A DNA stretch of 64,000 bases from Azadirachta indica (lineage: Eukaryota > Streptophyta > Magnoliopsida > Sapindales > Meliaceae), in NCBI GenBank assembly GCA_022749755.1, contig CM040446.1, positions 5,572,966-5,636,965 on the forward strand, written 5' to 3'. Below, in pieces: positions 51,656-63,814 of this stretch (positions within the stretch are counted from its first letter, which is position 1; each line of letters starts with the position of its first letter). A program made the position numbers and the translations under genes. Under the pieces are notes generated by a model. That model was not told the DNA's origin and did not search any database. It worked only from the letters and a program-made list of their open reading frames with translations.

Positions 51656-51769
51656 ATAGGGGCAATTTGGTCCAATAATTTTTAAGAGTGGTCAGTTTTA
51701 AATGAAAAATTATTAGGTGGTCAAAATTGATTATTATGGTTCAAATTGAGTCATTTTTGATTAAAACCC
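51656..51769 (-). repeat. MULE right terminal inverted repeat
   Basis: Inverse of the left terminus: ATAGGGGCAATTTGG inside and TTAAAACCC at the outer edge, directly followed by the 9-bp duplication AATTTATAA. Confidence 0.85.
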
Positions 51770-51863
51770 AATTTATAAACCATTTGTAGGTCCATTATCT
51801 TTATTTTTCGAACATTTTACCCCTATTACTTTGAAAGATTAGCAATTTAACCTTTAATTTAGG

Positions 51864-52864
51864 GACTATGTGTTTTACGGGCTTTTGGGAAAAGGGAAAT
51901 ACCCTTCAGTTTTTGGTCAATCCTAGATATACCATGACTTTTAAAGAAAAGTTGAGATATTTTCTAACTTTTAAAAAGAGGTTAAGGTACCTTCGAGACA
52001 CTATTTTAAACACTATTTTATATATAAATTGACTGTTTTATTGTGCAAATATTAAAAAATATATAAAATAATTCAATCATCTTTATTTTTACTTTGTAAT
52101 AATCAATATAATTTTATTATAATATTTAAATTTAAAAATCATAAGAATATTCTGATTCTTAATTATTTTTTTAAAAATTTATTATTAATTTTTTAACAAT
52201 ATTAATTATATATAAATTTTAAAATTGATCATTTTATTAAAATAGTTTGTTTTAAAAAAATTATATATAATTAATATTGTCAAAACTTATTGTTAATTTT
52301 CTACAATACTAATAGTAAAAAAAAATTTATTGTAAAAATTTTTACACTTCTTGTAGCAAATTTTATGATATTAAAAAATTTTACAACTAATGTTATTAAA
52401 ATTTGCTTACGATTAATGTGGTAAAAAATTGACAGCTAGGAAAATTTTTGACAATATTAATTATACATAATTTTTTTAAAAATAGATTATGTTAATAAAA
52501 TGATCAATTTTAAAAATTATATATAATTAATATTGTTAAAAAATTAATAAATTTTTAAAACAATAAAGAATCAAAATATTATTGTAATTTTTAAATTTAA
52601 ATATTATAATAAAATTATATTGATTATTATAAAGTAAAAATAAAGATAATTAAATTTTTTTATATGTTTTTTAATAATTGAGAATAAAATAGTTAATTTA
52701 TTTATAAAATAATATTTAAAAATAATGTGTTAAGGAGTTATCTCAACTTTTCTTTAAAAGTCAGAGAATATTTTAACTTTTTTTAAAAATCAAGATATTT
52801 AAGACTGATAAAAAGTTAAAAGGTATTTACTTTTCCTCAAAAGTGAGGGGGAAACACATTATCC
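51864..52864. mobile_element. Foldback MITE, copy B
   Basis: Starts near CTATGTGTTTTACGGGC and ends near GGGGAAACACATTAT, imperfect inverted ends of about 100 bp that both contain GACTTTTAAAGAAAAGTTGA or its complement. Internal blocks at 52040-52175 and 52555-52690 are inverted copies of each other and of blocks in the element at 41639-42382, so the two elements belong to one family. No coding capacity. Confidence 0.6.
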
Positions 52865-52974
52865 CCTTTAATTTATAAATTATTTTTGCATAAAACTTAT
52901 AAAAACAAAAAAAGAAAAATAGTGGGATCACTCTATGAAAGTAAGCCTAAGTTATTTTAATGCAAGTGCTTGCG

Positions 52975-54243
52975 CAGGGATAGCAATAGGGCAGGGTGAG
53001 GGTGGGGAGGTATAGGGATGGCAAAATTCCCCATAGGGTCCCAAACCTACAGGGATCCACCCTCAATAGGAGAGAATTTAGATAAATTTTGGAAAATGAG
53101 GCGAGGAACAGGGAGAAATTAATTCCCAATTTATTAATGGGATAGGGATTGGTTTACCTCTCCCCACCCCACCCTCACCCCATTACCCAATAAAACATAA
53201 TATAAATATATTATAATTTATATATTTTAAATTAAATTTTATATATGTAAATATAATTTTATTTTATTATAATTTCTAAAATTATATATTATAATTAAAT
53301 GTAATTAGTAATAAAAAATTATGGATTCATGAATTAATGTTATAAAAAATAAAATATACAAATAAAAAGTAAAAGATTAAAAATTAAAAAGACCCTATAT
53401 TATGCTTCTAATAATATATTAATAATATTTTTATTTAAGTTAATTAAATTCTTATATTATTAAAATTAATTTATAAAAATAATATAAAATGGGAAATTGA
53501 TACGGGATGGGGAACTCATTTCCTATGTGGGGATTCTCCATCTCCATCCCATTAAATTTAGTAGGGAATGGAGCGGGGAATGGAGATTAAAATAGAAAAT
53601 AGGGTGGGGAATGGGGCATGCCTCTCCACCCCCACCCGGCCCAATTGCCATCCCTAGGGAGGTATGTCTCATTTCTCACCCTATTTTCTATTTTAATCTC
53701 CATCCATTGCCTCATTTTTCAATAAATTTAATGGGATGAGAATGGGGAATCCCTGCATAGGGAATGAGTTCCTCATCCCCATATCAATTTCTTATTTTAT
53801 ATTATTTTATAAATTAATTTTAATAATATAAGAACTTAATTAATTTAAACAAAAATATTTTAATATATTATTAGAAATACAATATACGATCTTTTTAATT
53901 TTAATTTTTTACTTTTTATTTATATATTCTATTTTTTATAACATTAATTCATGATTCTACAATTTTTTATTACTAATTATATTTAATTATAATATATAAT
54001 TTTAGAAATTGTCATATAAAATTATATTTACATATATAAAATTTAATTTATAAATTATAATATATTTATATTAAGTTTTAATGGAGAATGAGTTGAAAGT
54101 TGGGTGGGGAGAGGTAAACCAATTCTTGTCCCATTAATAAATTGGGGATTAATTTCTCTCCATTTTCCGTCCTATTCTCTGTAAATTTATTTGAATTTTT
54201 CTTCGTTGAGGGTAAATTCCCATGGGAAATTTTGCCTTCCATA
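52975..54243. mobile_element. Palindromic (inverted-duplicate) hAT-like element
   Basis: Two copies of a 0.6-0.7 kb sequence lie head-to-head about the junction near 53655: left 52975-53655, right 53656-54243. Examples of mirrored text are GGTTTACCTCTCCCCACC (near 53150) against its complement (near 54100), and GAGATTAAAATAGAAAATAGG (near 53590) against its complement (near 53680). The ends resemble the GGGATGGCAAT / ATTGCCATCCCTA termini. The whole is flanked by TGCTTGCG at 52967-52974 and 54244-54251, an 8-bp target duplication. No coding sequence is present; a transcript would form a long hairpin. Confidence 0.8.
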
Positions 54244-54251
54244 TGCTTGCG

Positions 54252-57200
54252 TAATTGGAATGAATCTGGGCCGTTGAAATTATTTAGTGGACGGTCCAAA
54301 TTTCTACATTTTTTTGGATTGCTTTCTATTAAAGAAAACTCATAATTATAAAGCACTAATGTCCCTTCAATCGATTAACTTAATTTTTTTTTGTTTTCTT
54401 TACATATTTTAAAAATAAAAATTCATGCAACATTTATATTAATTTAATAAATAAATATTAATAATTATCATTTAAATAAAATTTGATTTTAATTTTGAGT
54501 AATATAACAATTTCAATTTTATTTCGAGAATTTTATCACAAGTGACATGAAAGATGAATATTTTATTTTTAATTGATTTAAAGTTTGTTTAGAATAATTT
54601 TTTAAATAGAATTTTTCGGGTATAACTTTTTTAAGTAGAATTTATATAGTTCGGATTCCTATTAGTAGAGTTTTTAATAAAACATCATTAATTATTTGGT
54701 TATCATGAATGCTTTTTAGTAAAAATTATAAAATTACTTTAATATATAAGTTTTTTTTTTAGAGTTATATTATTAAAAAATTAAAACTTATAAAATAGAA
54801 TAAGTGTATTTTAAATAATTTAACTTTAAAAAAAAAAAAATTTTTATTGTCAAAAGTTTAAATTCTAATTTTTTTTTTTTTTACAAAAACATAACGAATT
54901 AGTTCTTTTTGCTGGTAGAGAAGTTGTAGTAAACAGGTATTTAGAAAATAATAATCACTTGAGATTTTAAGTGACATATAAAATGATGTGAATATCAATT
55001 AGGACAAAAATCTTATTGCTCTTGAATTTTTTTATAATATGATTTATTAATATTGACAACTATATAATAATATAACATATTAAACTTTTATGATAATAAT
55101 TTAGAAGTATGTATGGAATTAAATTGTTGCAATTTTTTAATCCTCATTATAAAATAAAAAATTGACCTTGAAAGTGCAATAGACACAAATATATCTTTAT
55201 TAGATCAAATTTTAACAAAAGCGAAAACATCATTGAAGTATAATATAAAAAAAATAAAGAAATTAAATATACATAATAATTTAATGGATGCATTAATATT
55301 GAATTCTATCAATGTCAATGGGACCATTAAGATTACAGGAAGAGTCATAATTAATGAATATATAAAATAAAATAAATTTAAAATTGAAGTATTTTCTTGT
55401 AAAATTAGAAATTGAGCCCACACTATAAGATTATTAAATTGTATTTATTGCCTTTTTCTTTGGCGGCTCCATTCATTACAATTCATTGTATTTCCCTTTT
55501 GTAATAATTTGTATAAGAAACCATCCTTCAACAATTTCAATCTTAATTTAAATTAAAATGAAAACTAAATTTAGTCTGCTACATTTATTTAAATAGTTTA
55601 GAACACATTTGACGTTCTCGTATTATTTTGAAATATTTTGACTATTTTAAATTTAAGTAATAATAAAAAATAAAGGTTTAATATTCGTAAATGAAGTTTT
55701 TCACACTCCAACACTTTTTTTTTAAAAAAAAAAGTCAAAACCAAATTAATAAATAAATTTAATAAATTATTTTTTGCCTTTTCACAATGATCAAGATTTT
55801 ATGAAATTCCTTAATTTTAATTTGTAGATCCATAATTGGCGCTGTTATTAATATTTAAATATTATTACTATTATTATATTAAAATTGGATCTTGATAAAA
55901 TAATTTTAAAATGTTTCATTAATTCTTCCACTCTATAAGGACTACCATAATTATTTTTTTTTAAACATAACACTGTGTCTATTACTTATTTAAAATTCCG
56001 CTTTCATCTATTTTTCAAAATAAACATAACACTATGTCTATTACTTATTTAAAATTCCACTTTCATCTATTTTTCAAAATAACCATTATAATATATAATA
56101 AATCTCGAATTTAGACAAATATTTTGTAAGTGTAAGACTATAATACCTAAATTTTGTAATATAGTCATAAGAAATGATATTTAATTATAGAAAATACAAT
56201 TCAATGGTTAATTTCACGGCAAAAAAATTCTTTGAAATGGGTTAAAAATTCACTTTTCTGTTATTTATTGAAACTATTTTATAACCAATTATTTTTCATT
56301 ATTGGAACAATGAAGTGGGAGAATCTGTACCTTTATGAAATCGTTATCGAGTATGTTGTATTTTATAGTAATCATAATATAACATGACTATATATATATA
56401 TATATATATATATAGGAGTGGAAGGATTGATTTTATACAATTTTTTTATACTATTTGTAAAATATTAGACTTGATCACTTTTAACAATCGATATTAAATT
56501 TATTATTATATAAATAATAAATACATAATTAATTTACATGTGAGCTATAATCTTAATTATTAAAAATATATAAATTTAATAATTTATAAATAATATAAAA
56601 ATCTGCGTAACCATTAAAAGGATTATTAATCGATACATAAATATATATAAATATATATGTATGTATGTATGTATAAAGTATGTTATGACATATATCATAT
56701 AATATTAAGTTGATTAAATGAGAATTGTCATGGTTGATTATATTTTTTAGTTATTTAATAATGGGTTTCTGTCACTTTTTTAAGTATTATATTATAATCT
56801 ATTGGTATATACATTAGATTTTTGCTCAAAATTTAAACATGACAGTTATATTATATTTTTTATGCTTATACACAAAAATATCTTTTTTTAAATTGAAAGA
56901 AGATTTACTCACATTCTAATATAGTATAATATAATATATATTATGATGGGAAATCCCGTGATATATTTAAACATATGAATTAGACCAAATAAAGAAGAAA
57001 CAGAGTGAGAATTTGTAATCCAATTTATGAAATTAAAAAAAGAAAATTAAAAATTAAAGTTAAAAAAAACAAAAAAAGAAAAAGAAAGTCGAACACAGTG
57101 AAAGCAGCAATATTGGCTGTTTGCTGAGTCCCCCATTATTAACAATATTCTTCCTCTAAATTTGTGTACAGATTCTGACTGAGCAAGACAGATTATGCTA

Positions 57201-57331
57201 TATTTAATTTTTCCTTAATCTTTCCAGTTTTATGTTTATTGGAATAAATGTAAAATCTTTAAGGCCGACAGAAGAACGTTGGAATAGAAAGAGAATGGAA
57301 CATGTGGGCTTCTGATGTTTTCTTCTACTTC

Positions 57332-57367
<36 letters not shown>

Positions 57368-57625
57368 CTCTCTTTGATTTCTCCAATTTTTAATTTTTAT
57401 TGCTTTATTCATCAACTCTGCATTAACCCGGATTGTTTTTTGTTTTATTTACATATCTTTTAATCTTCCTTATTCATTTGTCAAAGGAGCTCTTTTGTTT
57501 TTTGTTTTGTTTTTTAGTATTTACAGGGAAACGTCAGTCTGCATAATTGTGTTCTGCTTCTTTTTGTTTGCAAATGATTAAAGGTTGATTCTCTTTTAAA
57601 AAAGAAGGCTATAAAGAGATTGTGA
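54252..57625. other. AT-rich spacer and LOG8 promoter region
   Basis: No gene is seen. It contains (TA)n tracts at about 56391-56414 and 57336-57366 and an (ATGT)n tract near 56659-56675. The second TA tract lies 260 bp before the LOG8 start codon and may include its TATA box. Confidence 0.55.
55963..56080. repeat. 59-bp tandem duplication
   Basis: Two adjacent copies, 55963-56021 and 56022-56080, differing at two positions (AACACTGTGTC / AACACTATGTC and TTCCGCT / TTCCACT). Confidence 0.9.
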
Positions 57626-60283
57626 ATGGAGGAAGAAGGCTATATAAGAATCAAGTTCAAAAGGTTGTGTGTCTTCTGTGGAAGCAACTCTGGCCACAGA
57701 AAAGTCTTCAGTGATGCTGCTCTTGAATTGGGCAATGAACTGGTTTGTATTGTTTACATGTTCTTTTGGACGAGATATTTGTTTCTCTTATCTCAAAATT
57801 TTCTTCTCTGGTGGTTTTTCATGATGGATATATGCAGACTATATTGGTTTATTGTTTCTTGTTTTAAAATTTTGAGCTTTTTGATGACTTTGTAGGCATA
57901 TTATGAGGTTATGACATTATGTTTGATGTCTTGTATTGGGTTCAATTCTCTCTGGAACTTGTACTTCTCGTAGGTTTTTGATTACTGACTTTTATATGGT
58001 ATTGTGTTCATATCAATGAGTTGTAAATTAGGTGTTTGATGTATTATATTTGGTTTTGCGTATATCAGTGAGTTGTGAATTAGGTGTTCGATTTATTGAA
58101 ATGGGTATGTGCTACTTGGTAAAAAGGCCCTGTATTTCGACTTCTTCTTCCAGGCATAAACTGTTTTGCTCTTGTGAAATCTTTTTGTGCTTTTGCTTTA
58201 TTGATTGAGTTTGAATTGCAGGTGAAGAGAAAGATAGACTTGGTGTATGGTGGAGGAAGCGTTGGGCTGATGGGTATGATATCTCAGACAGTGTATGCTG
58301 GAGGTTGTCATGTTCTTGGGTAACTTAGAAAATTCCCCTGAAGAGCATGCTGTTAAATGTTAATATTCTAAGTATTGCACCAGTTATTAGCTGTAAAAGG
58401 TATTTTTCAGTCACATTAGATCACTAAGCTAATTGTAGCTCTTCAAATGCAGGATTATTCCGAAAGCTCTCATGCCACTTGAGGTGTGTATACTCTTAGT
58501 TCATATTACTACTTCTTGTTGAATATGTTCTGCTTTTTCTGAATTGAAATCCTTAGAAATGGGTGTTATGCTTATCGAATTGTTCTTATCTGAGATTTTC
58601 CTGAGAATTTAGTCTTCATCTAATCAGATCTTTTGGTCTATTCCTTTGTTGGGTACTACTTTTAATTGTATGAAAAATGCTTCATATCAAGCTCAGTGTT
58701 CAAATTCTAACTTTCAAGAAAAGTATGCTGGTTCCTGTGACATAAGCCATAGCTATCCCTTAAATAGAATTGATCCTCAGTAAATTGTTTTTGGAAATAC
58801 TTTCAGATATCTGGAGAAACTGTTGGTGAAGTAAGAACTGTTGCAGACATGCATGAGCGTAAAGCTGCAATGGCTCGAGAAGCTGATGGTTTTATTGCTC
58901 TTCCAGGTAATGACCATGAAAGTTCTCCTAAATAACTTGAAAATTTGGAGAAAATCAGTCATAATGTTTCATTTCTTTACCTTAATGAAATTAAAGATCT
59001 TCATAACTTCAAAGTCATATTATTTTAATATTGAAACGTTTCTATCTGCTGCACTTGCTGAGGATAACATTGGAGTTTATTGGTTTAGGAGGATATGGGA
59101 CCATGGAAGAGCTGTTGGAGATGATAACCTGGTCCCAACTTGGAATTCACAAGAAACCGGTAATTTGTGTACCTTCTAGTTTCAGAAAATAAAATGGGCA
59201 TAAAAAACTAGTCTGTCCTTCTAACTGATTATTAAACCTTACAGGTTGGCCTGCTAAATGTTGATGGCTACTACAATTGTTTGCTTGCATTATTTGACAA
59301 TGGTGTTGAAGAAGGTTTCATTAAGCCAGGTGCTCGGGAAATAATAATCTCTGCTCCAACGGCCAAAGAACTTATGGAAAAGATGGAGGTACGAACTTAA
59401 GTACTTAACTAAATATTTTTATATATTTTTACTAAAAAGAAGTAATAAATAAATCATAGTCTACATCCAATAAAAGTAATTACTTATGTGTGGAAAGCTG
59501 GAAACAACTTCACCAGGTTTCGAGAGGAAAGTTCAAAACTCTAATAAATGACCTTTTGTAAAAGAAATCAAATAAAAAGAGATTTGCTGCGTTCCAGGGA
59601 TGATCAGCTTGTCTATTAGGCTACCTAATGGAACACAAAATTTGAAAGATTTAAAACCCCGCTTTGAGCTTGGACATATGTATAGCAACAAAACAGATTT
59701 TTGCCTTCCCTTTTTTGTGGGGGCAGAACCCATGGCACCACACTTTTTACAGAAATTCCGACACAGTTTTTCAACCATTAAATTAATATATTTTAATAGT
59801 TGAAGTTAAATCTAATGTGTAATTAATAATAATTGATGTAACGTAATTAATGTATATGTCAAATACAATCTTAACCATTAAATGTAGATTAATCTAACGG
59901 TTAAATAAATAGTGTAAAAATTTATGAAAATTAAAGGCTCTTTATCCTTACCTTTTGTTGTCATACTATGATTCTGTTTCTTACTCAGACCTTTTTTGCT
60001 GAAAAAAAACAAAAGAAAAGGAAAAGAAAAGGTAGCTTCCTCTACAATCTAACTTCAATAAAATCCTACTTTCTGGCTTTTAGGAAAAAATTTTTCATTA
60101 TTTTTTTTTTCCAAGGAAATGATGTTGATTGTTCCTAGAGGAGTTTTAGTCTGTATCAGAAAATCTGAACTTCTAATATAAAATTTGCAGCAATACACCC
60201 CTGCCCATGAACATGTTGCTCCTCATGAAAGCTGGCATATGGAGCAACTTGGTGACTATCCGAAGCAACAAAATGTGCAGTGA
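57626..60283 (+). CDS. LOG8: Cytokinin riboside 5'-monophosphate phosphoribohydrolase, LOG8-like
   Basis: Seven exons in consistent phase: 57626-57742, 58222-58319, 58453-58483, 58807-58906, 59089-59159, 59245-59388 and 60191-60283. They give 217 residues, the normal LOG size. LOG enzymes release free-base cytokinin and ribose 5-phosphate from cytokinin riboside monophosphates in the cytosol and nucleus, the direct activation step. The sequence shows [20 protein letters not shown] at the N-terminus, [20 protein letters not shown], the DMHERKAAM block with catalytic Arg near 100, and the PGGYGTMEE signature at 115-123 with its catalytic Glu. The C-terminus ([22 protein letters not shown]) points to LOG8 rather than LOG1-7. 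The start ATG at 57626 follows an in-frame leader without other ATG. The last intron (59389-60190) is the longest. I see no damage. Confidence 0.96.
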
Positions 60284-63074
60284 AATGTTGGTGGTAGGTT
60301 TCCTCCTAAATTTGCTTCTAATGTGATTCATCATTTGAATAGTGTACAAGTATATATTCAAATGGGGCCTCATTTGTTAATTGCCGTGTACTTTTGCAAT
60401 TATTTGTGGTTTGGATTCTTATGAAAATAATTATGGTTGTCTTACAACATATTTGATTGTGGTCAATTTAGCCACTATTCCTCAGTCACATCAAGTTGTT
60501 ACCCATTTAGAAGGGCAAAGATAAATTGAAATGAAAATAGATAGTCAGCAATTTTAGGGCTGAAACTTCAAATGCACACAATGGGATGGTCCCGCAGTGC
60601 TGTGGTTTAAATATACTGTGGCCTGTGACTTGTTTGGAGTCAACTTAGATTTTTAGCAGCTAAGCTTTACAATCCCAGGCTCCTTAATATGAATTCATTA
60701 TGGAATCTGCATCATCCTGTGATAAATTATAACATAATTTAATTTAACTCTATGCTGTGCTTATTGGTAAAATGACATTCCTTACAGAATCTGGTCCACC
60801 TACTATGTCATTTCAAGGGGTGGATGGAGCATCCACAATGAAGACCCAGTTGGTATCAAGTAAATTTCTTGTCAAAGCTCTTAAATTTTATCTCGTAGTA
60901 CATCTGAAAGTTTACACCATTGGATCAAAAAGTCTCCTTGGCAATTGGAGGTTGCAAAGGAGAGAATTGACACTATCTTTTGATCTCAGTTTAAAGCTAA
61001 TAGATGCTGTCTTGAGAGAAGCTACAAAACTACACCGTAGGAGGTTGAAAGTTCCTGCTTTGAGGCAATTGACTAAAACAAAATCTGGATTTTTATAGCC
61101 TATCTGGAAATCTAACTTGCTTAATATTCATAGCTAGCTAGTAGATAATGTTCCACTGACAAGCAATCACTGATGGTTTTTGTGCTAACCTACTGCTTGG
61201 TGCTAGGATGAGTTTGAAAGAGAGATGATTTTGAAGTTCAAAAGAGATATTATTGCTTCCCACTTTGTCCATCTTATTCGCCCCTCCCACCGTTTACCTC
61301 CCTTCTTCCAATCTCTCTCTCTCATGAAAAGACATCTTTGGCTCTTAGGAGTTTGTCAATTTGTGGTGCATATCTAAGTGGGAACAATGTTCTAGTGATT
61401 TTTCTTCACCTCTTTTTGGTGCACTATGTTCATGAATATGTTGCAACTGTATTACATTATGATCTATGAACCAGCTTCATTTAGAATTGGAATCAAAAGC
61501 CTTGAAGATGAGCATCTTACAAGTTTTAAAATCTTTTAGGTTCTTTGACGGAGAAACTTGCATCATAGTTGATTTCTTTCTGCTTTTTGGCAAATTTTCA
61601 CAATAAATGTATGGCATCCACTGGGCGATTAACAAAGCAAAACCTGGAGATTCGGAAAAGAAAGTATTAAGTATGGTTCTCATTCTCTAACCTAATTCCT
61701 CAAGCATTTTTAGTTTTTCCCTACATGTTAGGTATTAAGGACAATCCTAGAAAAACGGAAAGTGTCTATAAATTTCTGAACGTTAGTCACACAGGTAAGG
61801 AAGCTACTACCAAAGGAAGTAAGTTTGTCCAAAAACTTAGGAACCCAAGTGGTGATGTCACTTGTGGAAAGCTCAGTTCATGTATCTGTAGCTTTCTAAG
61901 CTAGGTTAGGCCTTACTTGAATTTGCCAACTGCAGTTCACATGGACTTCTGAAGGTTGAGGGGTCCTAAAACCCTGTAGACATTGTATGTTGTGTCTATT
62001 GGATGTACGAGAGACTAAAGCCAACCAATGAAGTAGTTTTGGTGTTATTTTCCCAAAAGTGGGAAAACAAAAAAGCTAGCTTTTTTTTTTTTTTTTTTTG
62101 GCTTCGTTGTTATGCCTTGTGCCCCATCGTTATGGCCCATTACAATTAGTCATGTCACGAATTTTATGATGCTCAATGTTGGGTAGGTTTTGTTTTTCTC
62201 CGTGGAATATGCAGAAACAGCACAGCGGAGCAGTGGCTCATGTCGTAGACATAGTGGACCTTTAGGTCTAGTTTTATCAAAGAACATGAATTATAAGGTA
62301 GAGAAATGGCTGTTACTGCTTCAGTTTTATTTCCTCTTTCTCAATAATTATGAATTATAATAGGTCGCTGCAACAACCCAAAAGCCATCAAGTATGTACC
62401 TAAATGCCTTGAAGTAATCGCAGAGGTATTCTACTATTCATGCTAGAAATGACTTTTTGGGTCACCCCTTTATGACTCAACTCAGAATCATCTTTTGTTT
62501 TATTTAAACTTGGTCCATGATGATGTCTTCCTCGTCCTTGTTTCCATGTGCTTCATATTTATCTACCTGGAAGCATCAATGTTTAGTGGGAAGGAGATGT
62601 AATCAAATGAAAATGCTGGAAATACATAAGAAATTGGAGGAAGGTGTCTCAAAACATTGATGAAGATGATAAAATACATTGCCAGCAGATTGTAGTCCTA
62701 TAGACAATCTGCCAGCAATATGAAACCCGAAGTTGATTTAAGATATCTTATCCCAATCTAAATTTTTAAACAAATCCAGTCTTGTGTACAGTAATCATGC
62801 GGACACTAATAACATCTAAAAATAGTCATCGCAAAATAATTGATCTTAAGAAGCAACTGCTTCCAATTTGGTGATTTCAAAACATATGCTACAAAATATC
62901 TCATTGAACAAATAACCTAAAATTCTTTGATGCTCTCTGAAAAACCATGCACGGATGGGGTACTGTACATCCCAGCGTCAACAATTGCAATCTGCTCCTT
63001 TGCAGAATGTGAAAGCTGAGTTAACACCAATTTCACATCCAAGCTTATGGGGCAATCTTCTGGTAATTTTATGG
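60284..63074. other. Spacer between convergent LOG8 and NIPA8 genes
   Basis: LOG8 3' UTR first. An open frame ending at 61098 (first ATG near 60772) could encode about 108 residues, including NWRLQRRELTLSFDLSLKLI; I do not recognise it and cannot say whether it is expressed. A second GT-AG-bounded open piece lies at 62364-62425. The remainder holds a poly-T run near 62080-62099 and no other feature. Confidence 0.4.
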
Positions 63075-63814
63075 TTAAGCTTTCTCCTTGGCTGTAGACA
63101 TTATCAGCTGATGCAAAGTTGCTGTTGGGATAACAGCACTTGGACCTGAATCCTTGACACGCTGAGACGCAGATCGCTTGGGAGTGAAATTTTTATCAAC
63201 CCCAGTCTTTTTAATCAGCCGTAATGGCCATTGTAGATGTCGCACAAGCCGTGATGAACTCGCGAGTAAAATAACACCTACCATGATAAGCAACCTGCTA
63301 GGCAGTATATGTCACGTTTAACAACAAAATCTGTGGCAAAAATCTTAATCTATGGCAAAAGTCTTAATTTTGGTCAAAATTAAAGTTTAGCAGTTATCTA
63401 TGGACAAGATTTTGGGAGCAAGTGCTGATGCTTGATTTCATCCAAAAAGAACAAAATAAATAAATAAATAAATTGATTTAGTGCCCGAAAGTCTCTAAGA
63501 TCAGAGAACAACACTTCTCAAAATCTCTCTTATGAAGATTCTACTTGTGCCCTTCACTGTGGCATGGGCACTATGAATCAAGTTCTACGGAATAAAAACA
63601 CATGCTTTGGAGATTGAAGCTTAAATGCAGAATGTTTTTGTATAAGAAAGATTGCGCTGAATTACCATCCAAGCAGAAGTGAAAGACGAGCAGCTGGTGC
63701 TGAAGGCAGTCGTTCACCCAAAGCGAGCATACCGGCGAGTACACCTGTAACTATTGAAGCTACAGCCGCACATGTAGATACAACAATAGCTCTGCCATAC
63801 TTTAGACCCCGTGT
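63075..63814 (-). CDS. NIPA8: Probable magnesium transporter NIPA8-like, C-terminal part (gene runs off window)
   Basis: Two terminal exons are visible on the minus strand: 63666-63814 ([47 protein letters not shown]) and 63075-63294 ([20 protein letters not shown] ... STAKEKA stop). The first ends in phase 2 and the second completes the Trp codon. The sequence matches the end of plant NIPA8, a member of the NIPA/DUF803 multi-span family proposed to transport Mg2+. Two transmembrane helices are seen here (the second is interrupted by the intron), then a basic cytosolic tail ([13 protein letters not shown]). The upstream exons lie beyond 64000; 63815-64000 is intron. The gene converges on LOG8. 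Confidence 0.88.

Larger units (their letters stand above)
43548..51769. mobile_element. Mutator-like element (MULE) carrying Ulp1-like and mudrA relics
   Basis: An 8,222 bp element with long terminal inverted repeats: left 43548-43660, right 51656-51769. Both begin GGGTTTTAA and end inside at AATTGCCCCTAT, with common words such as ACCACCTAA and CATTTAAAACTGACCA-like text. A perfect 9-bp direct repeat AATTTATAA flanks it at 43539-43547 and 51770-51778; 9-bp duplications are the Mutator hallmark. Inside are a + strand DUF1985/C48 protease relic and a convergent - strand transposase relic, plus three hairpin clusters. The ULP-plus-mudrA content places it with the Kaonashi-type MULEs known from Arabidopsis and other eudicots. 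Both genes are broken, so it is not autonomous now; TIR divergence (roughly a quarter of positions) suggests an old insertion. Confidence 0.92.
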
